A DNA stretch of 64,000 bases from the NCBI GenBank assembly GCA_937996535.1, contig CALKVF010000076.1, forward strand, positions 35,428 through 99,427. Reading direction: 5' to 3'. Of this stretch, positions 1 to 11,051 are shown piece after piece; position 1 is the first letter of the stretch, and each line of letters starts with the position of its first letter. Source of the DNA: an uncultured Novosphingobium sp. (lineage in GTDB: Bacteria; Pseudomonadota; Alphaproteobacteria; Sphingomonadales; Sphingomonadaceae). Made by a program: the position numbers and the translations under genes. Below the pieces are notes generated by a model. The model had not been told where the DNA came from, searched no databases, and saw only the letters and a list, made by a program, of their open reading frames with translations.

Positions 1-1869
<1,869 letters not shown>

Positions 1870-2157
1870 GCGCCTGTTTTCGTCTGTTGTTGACGGGACG
1901 TTCGGATCGATCGGCCCTAGGCCATAGGCAGCGCCATGGCCACCTTGGCAGCCCGAATCCCCGCTTTTTTCCACACTTGCGGCGCAGTTCCTGAACGGAT
2001 GCGACGAGCCGCATTCAATCGCCGTTCAGTGGCCGGGCCCTAGCGCGCTCTCCTGTTGCCAAAAGGCCGAAATCCGGCCAATGGCGCTGGATTGGAAGGT
2101 TGCCCCGCACAACCGGGATCGTCTCGGGCATGGCGGACGCGAAGGAGAATGAAAACG

Positions 2158-3549
2158 ATGGTTCGCAGCAAGCTTATTGCTCGTTCTGCCCTGGGCATGG
2201 CGCTCGCACTGAGCGTCGCCGCCGGCGCGCTGACTGCGCCCACCGCCGCGCTCGCCAAGGACAAGGCGCCCGCCGCGCCCAAGCTCGCCCCCAGCAAAGC
2301 GTTCATCCCGGCCTATCAGGCCGCTGCCGGTGCGCTTGAAAAGGCTTCGAAGAATCCGGACGTCGCTGCGGCCCGCACCGCGGTGACCGGCGCCGAAACC
2401 GCCTACCGCGCCGCGCAGGGCAAGGATGCCCGCGCCCAGGCCAAGACCCAGCTGGACGCTGCCCAGGCCGCGCTCGGCACTGCGATCGCCGCTGAAAAGG
2501 GCGCGATCGACCAGGCCTTCGCCGTCGCCACCGCGCCGGATGACAAGTATCTGGCCGGCCAGCTCGCGCTGAACCTCGGCAATGTCGGCATGGACAAGCA
2601 GATGCAGCGCCGCGGCCTGCAGGCGATGGTTGACAGCGGCAAGCTGCCCGCCACCGATCTCGGCAAGTTCAACTTCTACATCGGCGGCATCTCGTTCGAC
2701 ATGAAGGACTATGCCACGGCCCGCACCGCGCTCGCCGCTGCGCTCGCCGCCGGTTACACCGAAAACAACGTCGAAGGCCTGCTGGCCGACGCCTACATCG
2801 CTGACAACCAGCCCGCCGAAGGCCTGAAGATCATGCTCGCCTCAGCTGAAAAGACCGGCGCGGCGACTCCGGAAGACCTGCTGCGTCACGGCATCATCGT
2901 GGCCTACAAGACCAAGTCGTTCGACTATGCCAGCGGCTTTGCCGCGCGCCTTGCCGCGCTCTACCCGAGCCAGCAGAACTGGGCGCTCTCGATCGCCGTG
3001 CTGCGCGATCTGGGCAAGTATCAGTCGCAGGATCTGATCGATCTGATGCGCCTGATGGAACGCACCAAGAGCTTCTCGGAAGAGCGTGACTACGTCGAAT
3101 ACATTCAGGCCGCCGATCCGCGCCGCCTGCCGGGCGAAGTGCTCAAGGTCATCGGTGAAGGTCTGGCCGCCGGCAAGCTCAACGCTGCCGATCCGTTCGT
3201 GACCGATGCCAAGGCCAATGCCTCGGGCCGTATCGCGGCTGACAAGGCTTCGTTCGCTGGGCTTGAGCGCGATGCCCGCGCTGCTGCCGGCAATGCCGCT
3301 ACCGCGATGGCCGCTGGCGACACCTTCCTCAGCTACGATCTGCCCGCCAAGGCGGCTGAAATGTATCTGATCGCGCTGGGCAAGCCGGGCGTTGACGCAC
3401 CGCGCGTGCTGACCCGTCTGGGCATCGCCCAGGCCGACGCCGGCCAGCTTGCCGAAGCCCAGGCGACTTTCGCCAAGGTTGATGGCGCGCGCAAGCCGAT
3501 CGCTCAGCTGTGGTCGGCCTATGCCGCGGGCAAGGCCGCCGGCAAGTAA
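2158..3549 (+). CDS. Secreted TPR-like repeat protein, function unknown
   Basis: This 463-residue protein has a clear signal peptide (MVRSKLIARS then a hydrophobic core and an ALA cleavage site near residue 32), so it should be periplasmic. The mature part is helical and Ala-rich. Degenerate tetratricopeptide-like helix pairs can be seen, for example around AEMYLIALGKPGVDAPRVLT and GIAQADAGQLAEAQATFAKV near the C terminus. There are no catalytic motifs. The start was set by GAAGGAG at 2141-2147, ten bases before ATG 2158; an in-frame ATG at 2149 sits too close to that site. It is a single-gene unit followed by a strong terminator. I recognise a type often annotated as hypothetical in sphingomonads but cannot give a function. 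Confidence 0.85.
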   Translation: MVRSKLIARSALGMALALSVAAGALTAPTAALAKDKAPAAPKLAPSKAFIPAYQAAAGALEKASKNPDVAAARTAVTGAETAYRAAQGKDARAQAKTQLDAAQAALGTAIAAEKGAIDQAFAVATAPDDKYLAGQLALNLGNVGMDKQMQRRGLQAMVDSGKLPATDLGKFNFYIGGISFDMKDYATARTALAAALAAGYTENNVEGLLADAYIADNQPAEGLKIMLASAEKTGAATPEDLLRHGIIVAYKTKSFDYASGFAARLAALYPSQQNWALSIAVLRDLGKYQSQDLIDLMRLMERTKSFSEERDYVEYIQAADPRRLPGEVLKVIGEGLAAGKLNAADPFVTDAKANASGRIAADKASFAGLERDARAAAGNAATAMAAGDTFLSYDLPAKAAEMYLIALGKPGVDAPRVLTRLGIAQADAGQLAEAQATFAKVDGARKPIAQLWSAYAAGKAAGK

Positions 3550-3573
3550 GCCTGCAAGCTTTCGAAAACAGGG

Positions 3574-3603
3574 AAGGGCGGCCGGAAACGGTCGCCCTTT
3601 TTT
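3574..3603 (+). terminator. Rho-independent terminator of the 2158 gene
   Basis: An 11-bp stem (AAGGGCGGCCG paired with CGGTCGCCCTT, one G-T wobble) closes a GAAA tetraloop and is followed by a run of six T. It starts 24 bases after the stop codon. Confidence 0.9.
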
Positions 3604-3609
3604 GTGGGC

Positions 3610-4311
3610 CTATTCGACCGGGCTGAACTCGCCTTCGGCTTCGTCGAGCACGTGCAGCACGCCGTCCGAAATCGCGAAGAACGCGCCGGTCAGCCGCAGC
3701 TCGCCGCTGCGTTCCTTGCTGCGCACGCAAGGGAAGGTGCGCAGGTTGGCAAGGCTGACCCGGACGCCGGCTTCTTCCATCGCGCGCTCGGCGGTGCGGC
3801 CATGGGTGCCGTGGGCTTCGACCACCGGGCCGCGCGCATCATCAAGCAGGGCGATCCAATCGGCGATGAACCCGCCTTCACCGGGCAGGGTGCCGTGCAT
3901 CTCGCGGGTGAGCGCCGCCTTGCAGCCGCCGCACATGCCGTGGCCCATGACCACGATTTCCTTGACCTTGAGCACCTGCACCGCAAATTCCAGCGCAGCC
4001 GAAACACCGTGGTGGCCGGGCGCGGTCTCGAACGGCGGGACCATCGCGGCGACATTGCGGACCACGAAAATTTCGCCCGGATCGACATCGAAGACCTGCG
4101 CCGGATCAACCCGGCTGTCCGAACAGGCGATGACCATCACCTCGGGCTCCTGCCCATCGCGCAATGTGGCCCAACGATCGCGGTTGCTGGCCCAGGCCGA
4201 GCTGCGGAACCGGCGATAGCCCGAAATCAGGCGATCGAACGAAGGAGAGAATCCATTGCGCATGGCCGGCCTGATGCCCCCGGAAATTCCTGCTGGCAAG
4301 CCTTCGCTCAT
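3610..4311 (-). CDS. Beta-class carbonic anhydrase
   Basis: The enzyme interconverts CO2 and bicarbonate. The zinc ligands are visible as CSDSR (Cys, with the Asp-Arg dyad) and GHGMCGGC (His and Cys), in the order and spacing of beta-carbonic anhydrases; the protein is about 233 residues, normal for the family. Two starts are possible: ATG at 4311, or ATG at 4263 ([12 protein letters not shown]), which removes 16 residues that are not conserved-looking; neither has a convincing ribosome-binding site. The gene is divergent from lipA, with only 17 bp between the outermost start codons. It is convergent with the 2158 gene, whose terminator lies between them. Confidence 0.95.
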   Translation of the reverse strand: MSEGLPAGISGGIRPAMRNGFSPSFDRLISGYRRFRSSAWASNRDRWATLRDGQEPEVMVIACSDSRVDPAQVFDVDPGEIFVVRNVAAMVPPFETAPGHHGVSAALEFAVQVLKVKEIVVMGHGMCGGCKAALTREMHGTLPGEGGFIADWIALLDDARGPVVEAHGTHGRTAERAMEEAGVRVSLANLRTFPCVRSKERSGELRLTGAFFAISDGVLHVLDEAEGEFSPVE

Positions 4312-4328
4312 GCGACTATCTGGGCGCC

Positions 4329-5258
4329 ATGAACGACATGACCAATGGCCCTGCCAGCCCGCGCCAGCGCAAGCCCGACTGGATCCGCGTCAAGGCTCCG
4401 ACCAGCAAGGGTTACGGCGAAACCCGCCAGTTGATGCGCGATCTCAAGCTGCATACGGTGTGCGAGGAAGCCGCCTGCCCGAACATCGGCGAATGCTGGA
4501 CCAAGAAGCACGCCACGGTGATGATCCTGGGGGACATCTGCACCCGCGCCTGCGCCTTCTGCAACGTCAAGACGGGGATGCCGCGCGCGGTCGATCCGCT
4601 GGAACCTGAACACGTTGCCGCCGCCGCCGCAAAGATGGGGCTGGAACACATCGTCATCACCTCGGTTGACCGCGATGACCTGCCCGACGGCGGCGCGAGC
4701 CAGTTCGTCAAGGTAATCAAGGCGCTGCGCCTCGAGACCCCCGATACCACGATCGAGATCCTCACCCCCGATTTCCGCGGCAAGATGCGCGCCTCGGTCG
4801 AGGCGATCGTGACCGCCGGGCCTGACGTCTACAACCACAACCTCGAAACGGTGCCTCGGCTTTACCCGACGATCCGCCCGGGCGCGCGCTATTACGCCTC
4901 GCTGCGCCTGCTCGAAGAAGTCAAGAACCACGATCCGCTGGTCTTCACCAAGAGCGGGATCATGCTGGGGCTGGGCGAACAGCGGCTTGAGGTCCACCAG
5001 GTGATGGACGACATGCGCAGCGCGGGCGTCGATTTCATGACCATGGGCCAGTATCTCCAGCCTACACCGCGCCACGTTGCGGTAAGCGAATTCGTCGAGC
5101 CCGACACCTTCAACAGCTATGCCTCGATCGCGCGCTCGAAGGGCTTCCTGCAGGTCGCGGCGAGCCCGCTGACCCGGTCGAGCTATCACGCGGGCGACGA
5201 TTTCAAGGAAATGCGCGCTACCCGGCAGGCCCAGGTGGGTCTGGCCCGCCGGACATAA
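4329..5258 (+). CDS. lipA: Lipoyl synthase
   Basis: This radical-SAM enzyme inserts two sulfur atoms into protein-bound octanoyl groups to make the lipoyl cofactor of PDH, OGDH and GcvH. Both iron-sulfur clusters are represented: the auxiliary cluster motif [12 protein letters not shown] (C-x4-C-x5-C) and the radical-SAM motif CTRACAFC (C-x3-C-x2-C). Length is 309 residues, typical. The stop overlaps the start of ratA by one base, so the two are translationally coupled. A lipoyl-using E2 gene (pdhC) and lpdA occur 40 kb away in the same window. Confidence 0.98.
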   Translation: MNDMTNGPASPRQRKPDWIRVKAPTSKGYGETRQLMRDLKLHTVCEEAACPNIGECWTKKHATVMILGDICTRACAFCNVKTGMPRAVDPLEPEHVAAAAAKMGLEHIVITSVDRDDLPDGGASQFVKVIKALRLETPDTTIEILTPDFRGKMRASVEAIVTAGPDVYNHNLETVPRLYPTIRPGARYYASLRLLEEVKNHDPLVFTKSGIMLGLGEQRLEVHQVMDDMRSAGVDFMTMGQYLQPTPRHVAVSEFVEPDTFNSYASIARSKGFLQVAASPLTRSSYHAGDDFKEMRATRQAQVGLARRT

Positions 5259-5728
5259 TGCCCGGAATTCGCGAAACCCGGCGCCTGCCGTGGACGGCCG
5301 AGCAGATGTTCGATCTGGTCGCCGATGTGGCGCGCTATGGGGAATTTCTGCCCTGGGTGGTCGCCACCCGGGTCAAGTCGGACAGCGAGAGCGAGATGAT
5401 CGCCGACATGCTGGTCGGCTTCAACGCGCTGCGCGAAAAGTTCACCTCGCGCGTGGAAAAGCAGCGTCCGGGCCGGATCAAGGTCCACTACGTCGATGGA
5501 CCGATGCGCGATCTCGACAATGTCTGGGAGTTTCGCGAGCTGCCGGCCGAGCAGGGCGGGGGCTGCGAGGTCGAATTCCTCGTCAGCTTCACTTTCCGCA
5601 ATGCCTTGTTTGAAAAGCTGGCCGGCCAATATTTTGACCGGGCCTTCCGCAAGATGGTTGGCGCTTTCGAGGAACGCGCCGAAAAGCTTTACGGCAACAG
5701 CAATTCGAGCGCGACCAGCGCCGCCTGA
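5258..5728 (+). CDS. ratA: COQ10/RatA-like START-domain protein
   Basis: A 156-residue protein of the polyketide-cyclase/START family that contains eukaryotic COQ10 (ubiquinone binding or delivery) and E. coli RatA. It starts with the family signature of an N-terminal RETRRLPWTAEQMFDLVADV segment, followed by a YGEFLPWVVA-type stretch and a C-terminal FEERAEKLYG helix. It directly follows lipA with a one-base overlap, a common alphaproteobacterial arrangement. RatA was named as a toxin that blocks ribosome subunit association, but there is no antitoxin gene beside it here. A role in ubiquinone handling is the safer reading. Confidence 0.9.
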   Translation: MPGIRETRRLPWTAEQMFDLVADVARYGEFLPWVVATRVKSDSESEMIADMLVGFNALREKFTSRVEKQRPGRIKVHYVDGPMRDLDNVWEFRELPAEQGGGCEVEFLVSFTFRNALFEKLAGQYFDRAFRKMVGAFEERAEKLYGNSNSSATSAA

Positions 5729-6219
5729 TGGCGCACCCGCTCACGGCTTGAACCGTCGAGCAGGCGTTCTTCGCCGACGATTTCATCGCTGCCCCGGATC
5801 GCCCGGGCAAACACCACGGTGCCAACCGGCTTCTGCTCGGTCCCGCCATCGGGCCCGGCGATCCCGCTGATCGCCACGGCAACGTCAGCCCCGCTGTGCT
5901 TGAGCGCGCCCTGCGCCATCGCCCAGGCACAGGCGATCGACACCGCGCCGAAGGTTTCGATGATATCGCGCGACACGCCCAGCGACTGCTGCTTGGCCTC
6001 GTTCGAATAGGTCACGAACCCGCGATCGAGCACGGCGGAGGAGCCAGCGATTTCGGTGAGCGCGGCAGACACGAGGCCGCCGGTGCAGCTTTCCGCAAGC
6101 GCCACGGTGCGCCCAGCGGCGCGGTTCTCGGCAATGACGCGTTCAGCCAGTTCGGCAAGGTCTTGGGGCAGCAGGCTCAAGTGGAAACATCCCTCGATAG
6201 CGACTCGCGCCGAGCCCAT
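5689..6219 (-). CDS. pncC: CinA-family nicotinamide-nucleotide amidohydrolase
   Basis: This stand-alone CinA C-terminal domain (176 residues) deamidates NMN to nicotinate mononucleotide in pyridine-nucleotide recycling. Family motifs are AESCTGGLVS, with the catalytic serine, and SGIAGPDGGT. The 3' end overlaps the 3' end of ratA by 40 bases in convergent orientation. The N-terminal 15 residues from ATG 6219 are not typical, and translation could begin a little later, but no other ATG is available. The family is often annotated as competence/damage-inducible CinA; no MoCF-like N-terminal half is present here. Confidence 0.93.
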   Translation of the reverse strand: MGSARVAIEGCFHLSLLPQDLAELAERVIAENRAAGRTVALAESCTGGLVSAALTEIAGSSAVLDRGFVTYSNEAKQQSLGVSRDIIETFGAVSIACAWAMAQGALKHSGADVAVAISGIAGPDGGTEQKPVGTVVFARAIRGSDEIVGEERLLDGSSRERVRHQAALVALELLLP

Positions 6220-6255
6220 TGGTCCCCTTTGCCGGGAAAATCCAGCCCCGAACGA

Positions 6256-7407
6256 TCAGCCGCGCAGCAGCGTGGCCACCGCCTGCGCCGCAATGCCCTC
6301 GGCGCGGCCGGTAAAGCCGAGCCGTTCGGTCGTCGTCGCCTTGACGCTGACTGCGCTCACGGGCGCGCCCAGCAGCTCCGCCAGGCGCTGCCGCATGGCC
6401 TCGCGGTGCGGGCCGATCTTGGGCGCCTCGCAGATGATGGTGACATCGACATTGCCGATCCAGTAGCCCGCCGCAGCCGCCAGCGAGACGGCGTGGATCA
6501 GGAACCGGTCGGAGGATGCGCCCTTCCACTGCGGGTCGGACGGCGGGAAATGGCTACCGATATCGCCATCGCCGATCGCGCCGAGCACCGCATCGACCAG
6601 CGCATGGATCGCGACATCGGCGTCCGAATGGCCGGCCAGCCCGCGCGGATGATCAATCTTCACCCCGCACAGCCACAGCTCTTCGCCGTCCGCCAGCCGG
6701 TGAACGTCATAGCCGGCGCCCACCCGCAAGGGCGGCAGATCGGCGGCAAAGTCGCTGGCGAAAGTCAGCTTGTGCAAGGCTTCGTCTCCATCGATCAGCG
6801 CCACGGCCAGCCCGGCGGCTTGGGCAACCTGCGCATCATCGCCCGCCGTTGGCGCGCCAGCCCAGGTGCGGTGGGCGGCGAGAATGGCGTCATACCGGAA
6901 GGCCTGCGGCGTCTGCACCCGGCGCAGCGCTTCGCGCTGGGCAGGGGCGCCCATCAGCGCGCCATCGGCATGGGTCAAGCTGTCGACTACCGGCAACACC
7001 GGGATTGCGCCGGGCGCGGTGCTGAGCGCGGCCAGCAGCAGCTCGATCACCGCGCTGGGCAGCACCGGGCGGGCGGCATCGTGGATCAACACGCTTTCCG
7101 GCGCGTCAGCCGCCAGAGCTTCAAGCGCGTGGCGCACCGATTCTTGCCGGCTCGCCCCGCCGGTAACACAGCGCACGCCGGGGATACCGGCCAGAGCGGC
7201 TGCCGCTACATCCTCAGCACCCTCAGGGATCGCCACGACAATTGGCGTGATGCCCGCAGCTGCCAGTGCTTCGGCCGAATGGCGCACCACCGGCTTGCCC
7301 CGCCACAGCGCAAATTGCTTGGGCAGGGGCTGGCCGGCGCGCAGGCCCTGACCCGCCGCGACGATCACGGCGGCGGTGCGGGCAGGGGAAGAGCGATCAC
7401 TGGTCAT
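6256..7407 (-). CDS. ispDF: Bifunctional MEP cytidylyltransferase / MECDP synthase
   Basis: One 383-residue chain carries two steps of the non-mevalonate isoprenoid pathway. Residues 1 to about 220 are IspD (CTP + MEP to CDP-ME), with the nucleotide-binding [19 protein letters not shown] and HDAARP motifs. Residues about 225-383 are IspF (cyclisation to MECDP), with metal ligands in GYDVHR and GHSDADV. The intervening IspE step must be encoded elsewhere. The fused form is well known in alphaproteobacteria and Campylobacter. The gene is divergent from dusB with a 73-bp spacer. It lies 36 bp upstream of pncC and may be co-transcribed with it. Confidence 0.97.
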   Translation of the reverse strand: MTSDRSSPARTAAVIVAAGQGLRAGQPLPKQFALWRGKPVVRHSAEALAAAGITPIVVAIPEGAEDVAAAALAGIPGVRCVTGGASRQESVRHALEALAADAPESVLIHDAARPVLPSAVIELLLAALSTAPGAIPVLPVVDSLTHADGALMGAPAQREALRRVQTPQAFRYDAILAAHRTWAGAPTAGDDAQVAQAAGLAVALIDGDEALHKLTFASDFAADLPPLRVGAGYDVHRLADGEELWLCGVKIDHPRGLAGHSDADVAIHALVDAVLGAIGDGDIGSHFPPSDPQWKGASSDRFLIHAVSLAAAAGYWIGNVDVTIICEAPKIGPHREAMRQRLAELLGAPVSAVSVKATTTERLGFTGRAEGIAAQAVATLLRG

Positions 7408-7480
7408 CGCCAGCGCGGGTAAAGCCTTGCCGTTCTCTCGGCAATTCCCTATGTGCTGCCCAAATTTTAGGCATTACCCC

Positions 7481-8497
7481 ATGAACCCGCTTCCCACCCC
7501 GCCGCAACTGGCCCCGATCCATGTCGGCCCCGTGCAGATCGACTGCCCGGTGATCCTCGCGCCGATGACCGGCGTGACCGATCTGCCGTTCCGCCGGCTG
7601 GTGCGCCGGTTCGGCTCGGGCCTCAACGTGACCGAGATGATCGCCAGTCCCGCCGCGATCCGCGAAACCCGCCAATCGGTGCAGAAGGCGGCCTGGGATC
7701 CGGCGGAAGAGCCGGTCTCAATGCAGCTGGTCGGCTGCGATCCGTGGCAGATGGGCGAAGCGGCCAAGCTTTCGGAAGATCGCGGCGCGGCGATCATCGA
7801 CATCAACATGGGCTGCCCGGTGCGCAAGATCGTCAACGGCGATGCCGGTTCGGCGCTGATGCGCGACATTCCGCTGGCGACCCGCCTGATCGAATCTACG
7901 GTCAAGGCGGTCAAAGTGCCGGTCACGGTCAAGATGCGGATGGGCTGGTGCCATGACAGCCTCAATGCCCCGGAACTCGCGCGGATTGCCGAAGACCTTG
8001 GCGCCAAACTGGTGACGGTCCACGGCCGCACCCGCAATCAGCTGTACAAGGGCAGCGCCGATTGGGCCTTCGTCCGCAGCGTCAAGGATGCTGTTTCGAT
8101 CCCGGTGATCGTCAATGGCGATATCTGCGGGATCGAGGATGCCGCCGCCGCCCTGGAGCAGAGCGGGGCTGACGGCGTGATGATCGGGCGCGGTGCCTAT
8201 GGCAAGCCGTGGCTGCTCGCGCAGGTCATGCATTGGCTCAAGACCGGCGAGAGCCTCGCCGATCCCTCGCTGGCCGATCAACTTGATCTGATCCTTGAGC
8301 ACTATCAGTGGATGCTTGATCTGTACGGCGAGGATACCGGGGTCAGGATGGCCCGCAAGCACCTTGGCTGGTACACGCGCGGGCTCCACGGTTCGGCGAC
8401 CTTCCGCAACATGGTGAACTTCGTCGACGATGCGAACGCCGTGATGGCGCACCTGCGCGCGTTCTACGAACCGCTCCTCGAACGTCAGGCAGCCTGA
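7481..8497 (+). CDS. dusB: tRNA-dihydrouridine synthase B
   Basis: An FMN enzyme that reduces specific uridines in the tRNA D-loop. The N-terminal TIM barrel shows [12 protein letters not shown] and the catalytic cysteine in NMGCPVRKI, plus the phosphate-binding GRGAYGKPW; the C-terminal helical domain follows. Length from ATG 7481 is 338 residues. An ATG at 7451 is also in frame but adds residues without family character. This is the gene called nifR3 in older alphaproteobacterial literature, where it also heads the ntrBC operon. Four bases separate its stop from ntrB. Confidence 0.96.
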   Translation: MNPLPTPPQLAPIHVGPVQIDCPVILAPMTGVTDLPFRRLVRRFGSGLNVTEMIASPAAIRETRQSVQKAAWDPAEEPVSMQLVGCDPWQMGEAAKLSEDRGAAIIDINMGCPVRKIVNGDAGSALMRDIPLATRLIESTVKAVKVPVTVKMRMGWCHDSLNAPELARIAEDLGAKLVTVHGRTRNQLYKGSADWAFVRSVKDAVSIPVIVNGDICGIEDAAAALEQSGADGVMIGRGAYGKPWLLAQVMHWLKTGESLADPSLADQLDLILEHYQWMLDLYGEDTGVRMARKHLGWYTRGLHGSATFRNMVNFVDDANAVMAHLRAFYEPLLERQAA

Positions 8498-8501
8498 CGC
8501 G

Positions 8502-9584
8502 ATGCAGGACGCCCAGCGCCAACTGTCGAGCCTGTCGCTCGCGGTGGTGCTGCTTGCGCCGGGGCAGCGGATTGCCGCGGCCAATCCAGCGGCGGAACAG
8601 TTCCTCGGCCAAAGCTTTCGCCGTCTCGCCGATCGTCCGCTGGCGCAATTGCTGGTGTTCGACGAGCCGCGCCTGGCCGAACGTCTGGCCGAGGTTGATG
8701 CCCAGGTTTCGGCCCGCGCCACCGGCACCTATGTCATGGGGCAGGGGCCGCGCCGGGTCGATGTGACGATCTCTCCGGTGATCGATCAACCCGGCTGGCA
8801 GGTGCTCTCGCTCCACGACATCTCCAGCGCCGAGGCGATCAGCCCGAGCCCGACCGCCAGCGATGACAGCGTGCTGCGCGCGCCCGAAATCCTTGCACAC
8901 GAAATCAAGAACCCGCTGGCTGGGATCCGCGGCGCGGCGCAGCTGCTTGGCCGCAAGGTCGAAGGCAGCGATCTGGCGCTGACCGGGCTGATCGCCGACG
9001 AGGTTGATCGCATCGCCAAGCTGATCGACCAGATGCAGTCGCTATCGCGGCGCACGCCGCCCGATCTTTCGCCCTGCAATCTGCATGAGGCCGTGCGCCG
9101 CGCCGGAGCGGTGATCGCCGCAGGGGGCAACGCGCCCCCGATCGTCGAAGAGTTCGACCCTTCGCTGCCGCCGGTGCTCGGCAATGTCGATGCGCTGGTG
9201 CAGGTGGTGATCAATCTTATCGCCAATGCTGCCGATGCCTGCCGCGATGCGCCCGAACCGCGTGTGGTGGTGCGCACCCGCTTTGCCAGCGGGCTGCAGT
9301 TGCATCGCGGCGTGGATGGCAAGCCGGTGCGCCTACCGATCGAGTTGCGCGTCACCGATAATGGCCCCGGTATAGAGCCGGCGATGCGTGAACACGTGTT
9401 CGAACCCTTCGTTACCACCAAGAAAAGCGGACAGGGGCTTGGCCTCGCGCTGGTGCGCCGGCTGGTGCGCGACATGAATGGCCGGATTGGCCACGACCGC
9501 GACGAAAGCCGCGGCCTTACCCATTTTCGCGTTCACCTGCCGATGGCCAGTGAACGCCGCCAGACTACCCGAGAGGATCGTTGA
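8502..9584 (+). CDS. ntrB: Nitrogen-regulation sensor kinase NtrB (GlnL)
   Basis: NtrB phosphorylates or dephosphorylates NtrC according to PII signalling. The 360-residue chain has an N-terminal PAS-like domain (about 10-110), an H-box LAHEIKNPLAGIRGAAQL with the phospho-accepting His, an N-box VINLIANAADAC, and G-boxes DNGPGI and GQGLGLAL. There are no membrane segments, so it is cytosolic as expected. It sits between dusB and ntrC, and the TGA of ntrB overlaps the ATG of ntrC by one base. This order is classical for alphaproteobacteria. Confidence 0.97.
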   Translation: MQDAQRQLSSLSLAVVLLAPGQRIAAANPAAEQFLGQSFRRLADRPLAQLLVFDEPRLAERLAEVDAQVSARATGTYVMGQGPRRVDVTISPVIDQPGWQVLSLHDISSAEAISPSPTASDDSVLRAPEILAHEIKNPLAGIRGAAQLLGRKVEGSDLALTGLIADEVDRIAKLIDQMQSLSRRTPPDLSPCNLHEAVRRAGAVIAAGGNAPPIVEEFDPSLPPVLGNVDALVQVVINLIANAADACRDAPEPRVVVRTRFASGLQLHRGVDGKPVRLPIELRVTDNGPGIEPAMREHVFEPFVTTKKSGQGLGLALVRRLVRDMNGRIGHDRDESRGLTHFRVHLPMASERRQTTREDR

Positions 9585-10993
9585 TGAGCGTGCTGCTGGT
9601 TGAAGACGACGTATCGATCGCGATCGTCATTACCGCGGCGCTTGAGGCCGAGGGCTTTGGGGTGACCCACTGCGACAGCATTGCCGAGCGCGACCGGCTG
9701 CTGACAAACGGATCGTTCGAGGCACTTGTCACCGACGTGATGCTGACCGACGGCGACGGGATCGAGACGATCGGCACCGTGCGCGCACTCGCGCCGACCA
9801 TGCCGATCATCATCCTCTCGGCGCAAAACACGCTCGATACCGCGGTGCGCGCCAGCGACACCGGGGCATTCGAATACTTTCCCAAGCCCTTCGACATTGA
9901 CGAGCTGGCCCGCACCGTCCGCCAGGCGGTGGGCGCGGCTTCGGCACGGGGTGGGGACGGGGAAGACGCCCCGGTTGCGGGGCTGCCGCTGGTCGGGCGC
10001 AGCGCGGCGATGCAGGCGGTCTACCGGATGATCACCCGCGTGCTGCGCAACGACCTTACCGTGCTGGTGCTGGGCGAAAGCGGCACCGGCAAGGAGCTGG
10101 TTGCAGAGGCGATCCACCAGCTCGGCCACCGCAAGGATGGCCCGTTCGTGGCGGTCAACACTGCGGCGATCCCCGCCGAACTGATCGAAAGCGAACTGTT
10201 CGGGCACGAAAAGGGGGCTTTCACCGGCGCAGTTGCGCGCCACGCCGGCAAGTTCGAGCAGGCTGATGGCGGCACCCTGTTCCTCGATGAAATCGGCGAC
10301 ATGCCGATGCAGGCCCAGACCCGCCTGCTGCGCGCACTGCAATCGGGGTCGATCCGGCGGGTCGGCGGGCGCGACGAGGTCAAGGTTGACGTGCGGATTA
10401 TCGCGGCGACCAACAAGGATCTCGAACCGATGATCGCCGCCGGGCAGTTCCGAGAAGATCTCTATTACCGGCTCAACGTGGTGCCGATCCTGCTCCCGCC
10501 CTTGCGTGAGCGGGCTGACGATATCCCGGCGTTGGCGCGGCACTTCCTGCACCTCGCTGCCGCCGAAGGGCTTCCGCGCCACCAGCTGGCCGACGATGCC
10601 GCCGCCCTGCTGGCGCGCCAACCATGGCGCGGCAACGTGCGCGAACTGCGCAATTTCATTTTCCGCCTGGCGCTGCTCGCCCGCGAGGAACTCGTCGATG
10701 TCGAAACGCTGGGGCCGCTGCTGCTCAAGCAGGGCACGCGTAGCGAGGGTGAGGGGAGCCCCGACCTTGATGGCGCAGTGATCCAGTGGCTCGCGCAAAA
10801 TCGCCCGCCGGCCGGGCGCGTCTATGATGCCGCGCTGGCCGCGTTCGAACGGCCGCTGTTCATCGAAACGCTGCGCGAAACCGGCGGGAACCAGCTGCGG
10901 GCTGCCCAGCTTTTGGGGATCAACCGCAACACCCTGCGCAAGCGGCTGCACGAGCTGGCAATCGACCCGGGCGAACTCCTGCGGACAAATTGA
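9584..10993 (+). CDS. ntrC: Sigma-54 activator NtrC (GlnG)
   Basis: The response regulator activates sigma-54 promoters of nitrogen-assimilation genes when phosphorylated by NtrB. Domains: receiver (1-120, Asp51 in VTDVMLTDGDG), AAA+ (about 135-370, Walker A GESGTGKE at 164-171, intact sigma-54 contact loop GAFTGA at 211-216, arginine finger region REDLYYRLNVVPI) and a C-terminal Fis-type HTH (NQLRAAQLLGINRNTLRKRL). GAGAGGA at 9571-9577 supports ATG 9584; a TTG directly upstream is unlikely. Length 469, normal. Unlike NtrX in the same cluster, this protein keeps everything needed for sigma-54 activation. Confidence 0.98.
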   Translation: MSVLLVEDDVSIAIVITAALEAEGFGVTHCDSIAERDRLLTNGSFEALVTDVMLTDGDGIETIGTVRALAPTMPIIILSAQNTLDTAVRASDTGAFEYFPKPFDIDELARTVRQAVGAASARGGDGEDAPVAGLPLVGRSAAMQAVYRMITRVLRNDLTVLVLGESGTGKELVAEAIHQLGHRKDGPFVAVNTAAIPAELIESELFGHEKGAFTGAVARHAGKFEQADGGTLFLDEIGDMPMQAQTRLLRALQSGSIRRVGGRDEVKVDVRIIAATNKDLEPMIAAGQFREDLYYRLNVVPILLPPLRERADDIPALARHFLHLAAAEGLPRHQLADDAAALLARQPWRGNVRELRNFIFRLALLAREELVDVETLGPLLLKQGTRSEGEGSPDLDGAVIQWLAQNRPPAGRVYDAALAAFERPLFIETLRETGGNQLRAAQLLGINRNTLRKRLHELAIDPGELLRTN

Positions 10994-11013
10994 GCCGAGC
11001 CCGACGAAACCCC

Positions 11014-11050
11014 TTGCAACATGGCAACAGGGGTGTTGTAACTTGGCAAC
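11014..11050 (+). repeat. Two 15-bp direct repeats just before ntrY
   Basis: TTGCAACATGGCAAC (11014-11028) and TTGTAACTTGGCAAC (11036-11050) match at 13 of 15 positions and start 22 bp apart, about two helical turns. The second copy ends one base before the ntrY ATG and occupies the place of a Shine-Dalgarno site. CAACA-GGGG-TGTTG between them is also a short inverted repeat. A protein operator or a translational-control element is possible; neither is proven. Confidence 0.6.
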
Positions 11051-11051
11051 G

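Noticed and set aside
5258..5728. RatA as half of a toxin-antitoxin module
   Set aside because: No small partner gene lies beside it, and its neighbour lipA is metabolic. The COQ10-like role is more likely.
5896..7422. A 508-codon + strand frame opposite pncC and ispDF
   Set aside because: Both genes beneath it have complete catalytic motifs; the antisense protein is low in hydrophobic residues and unlike any family.
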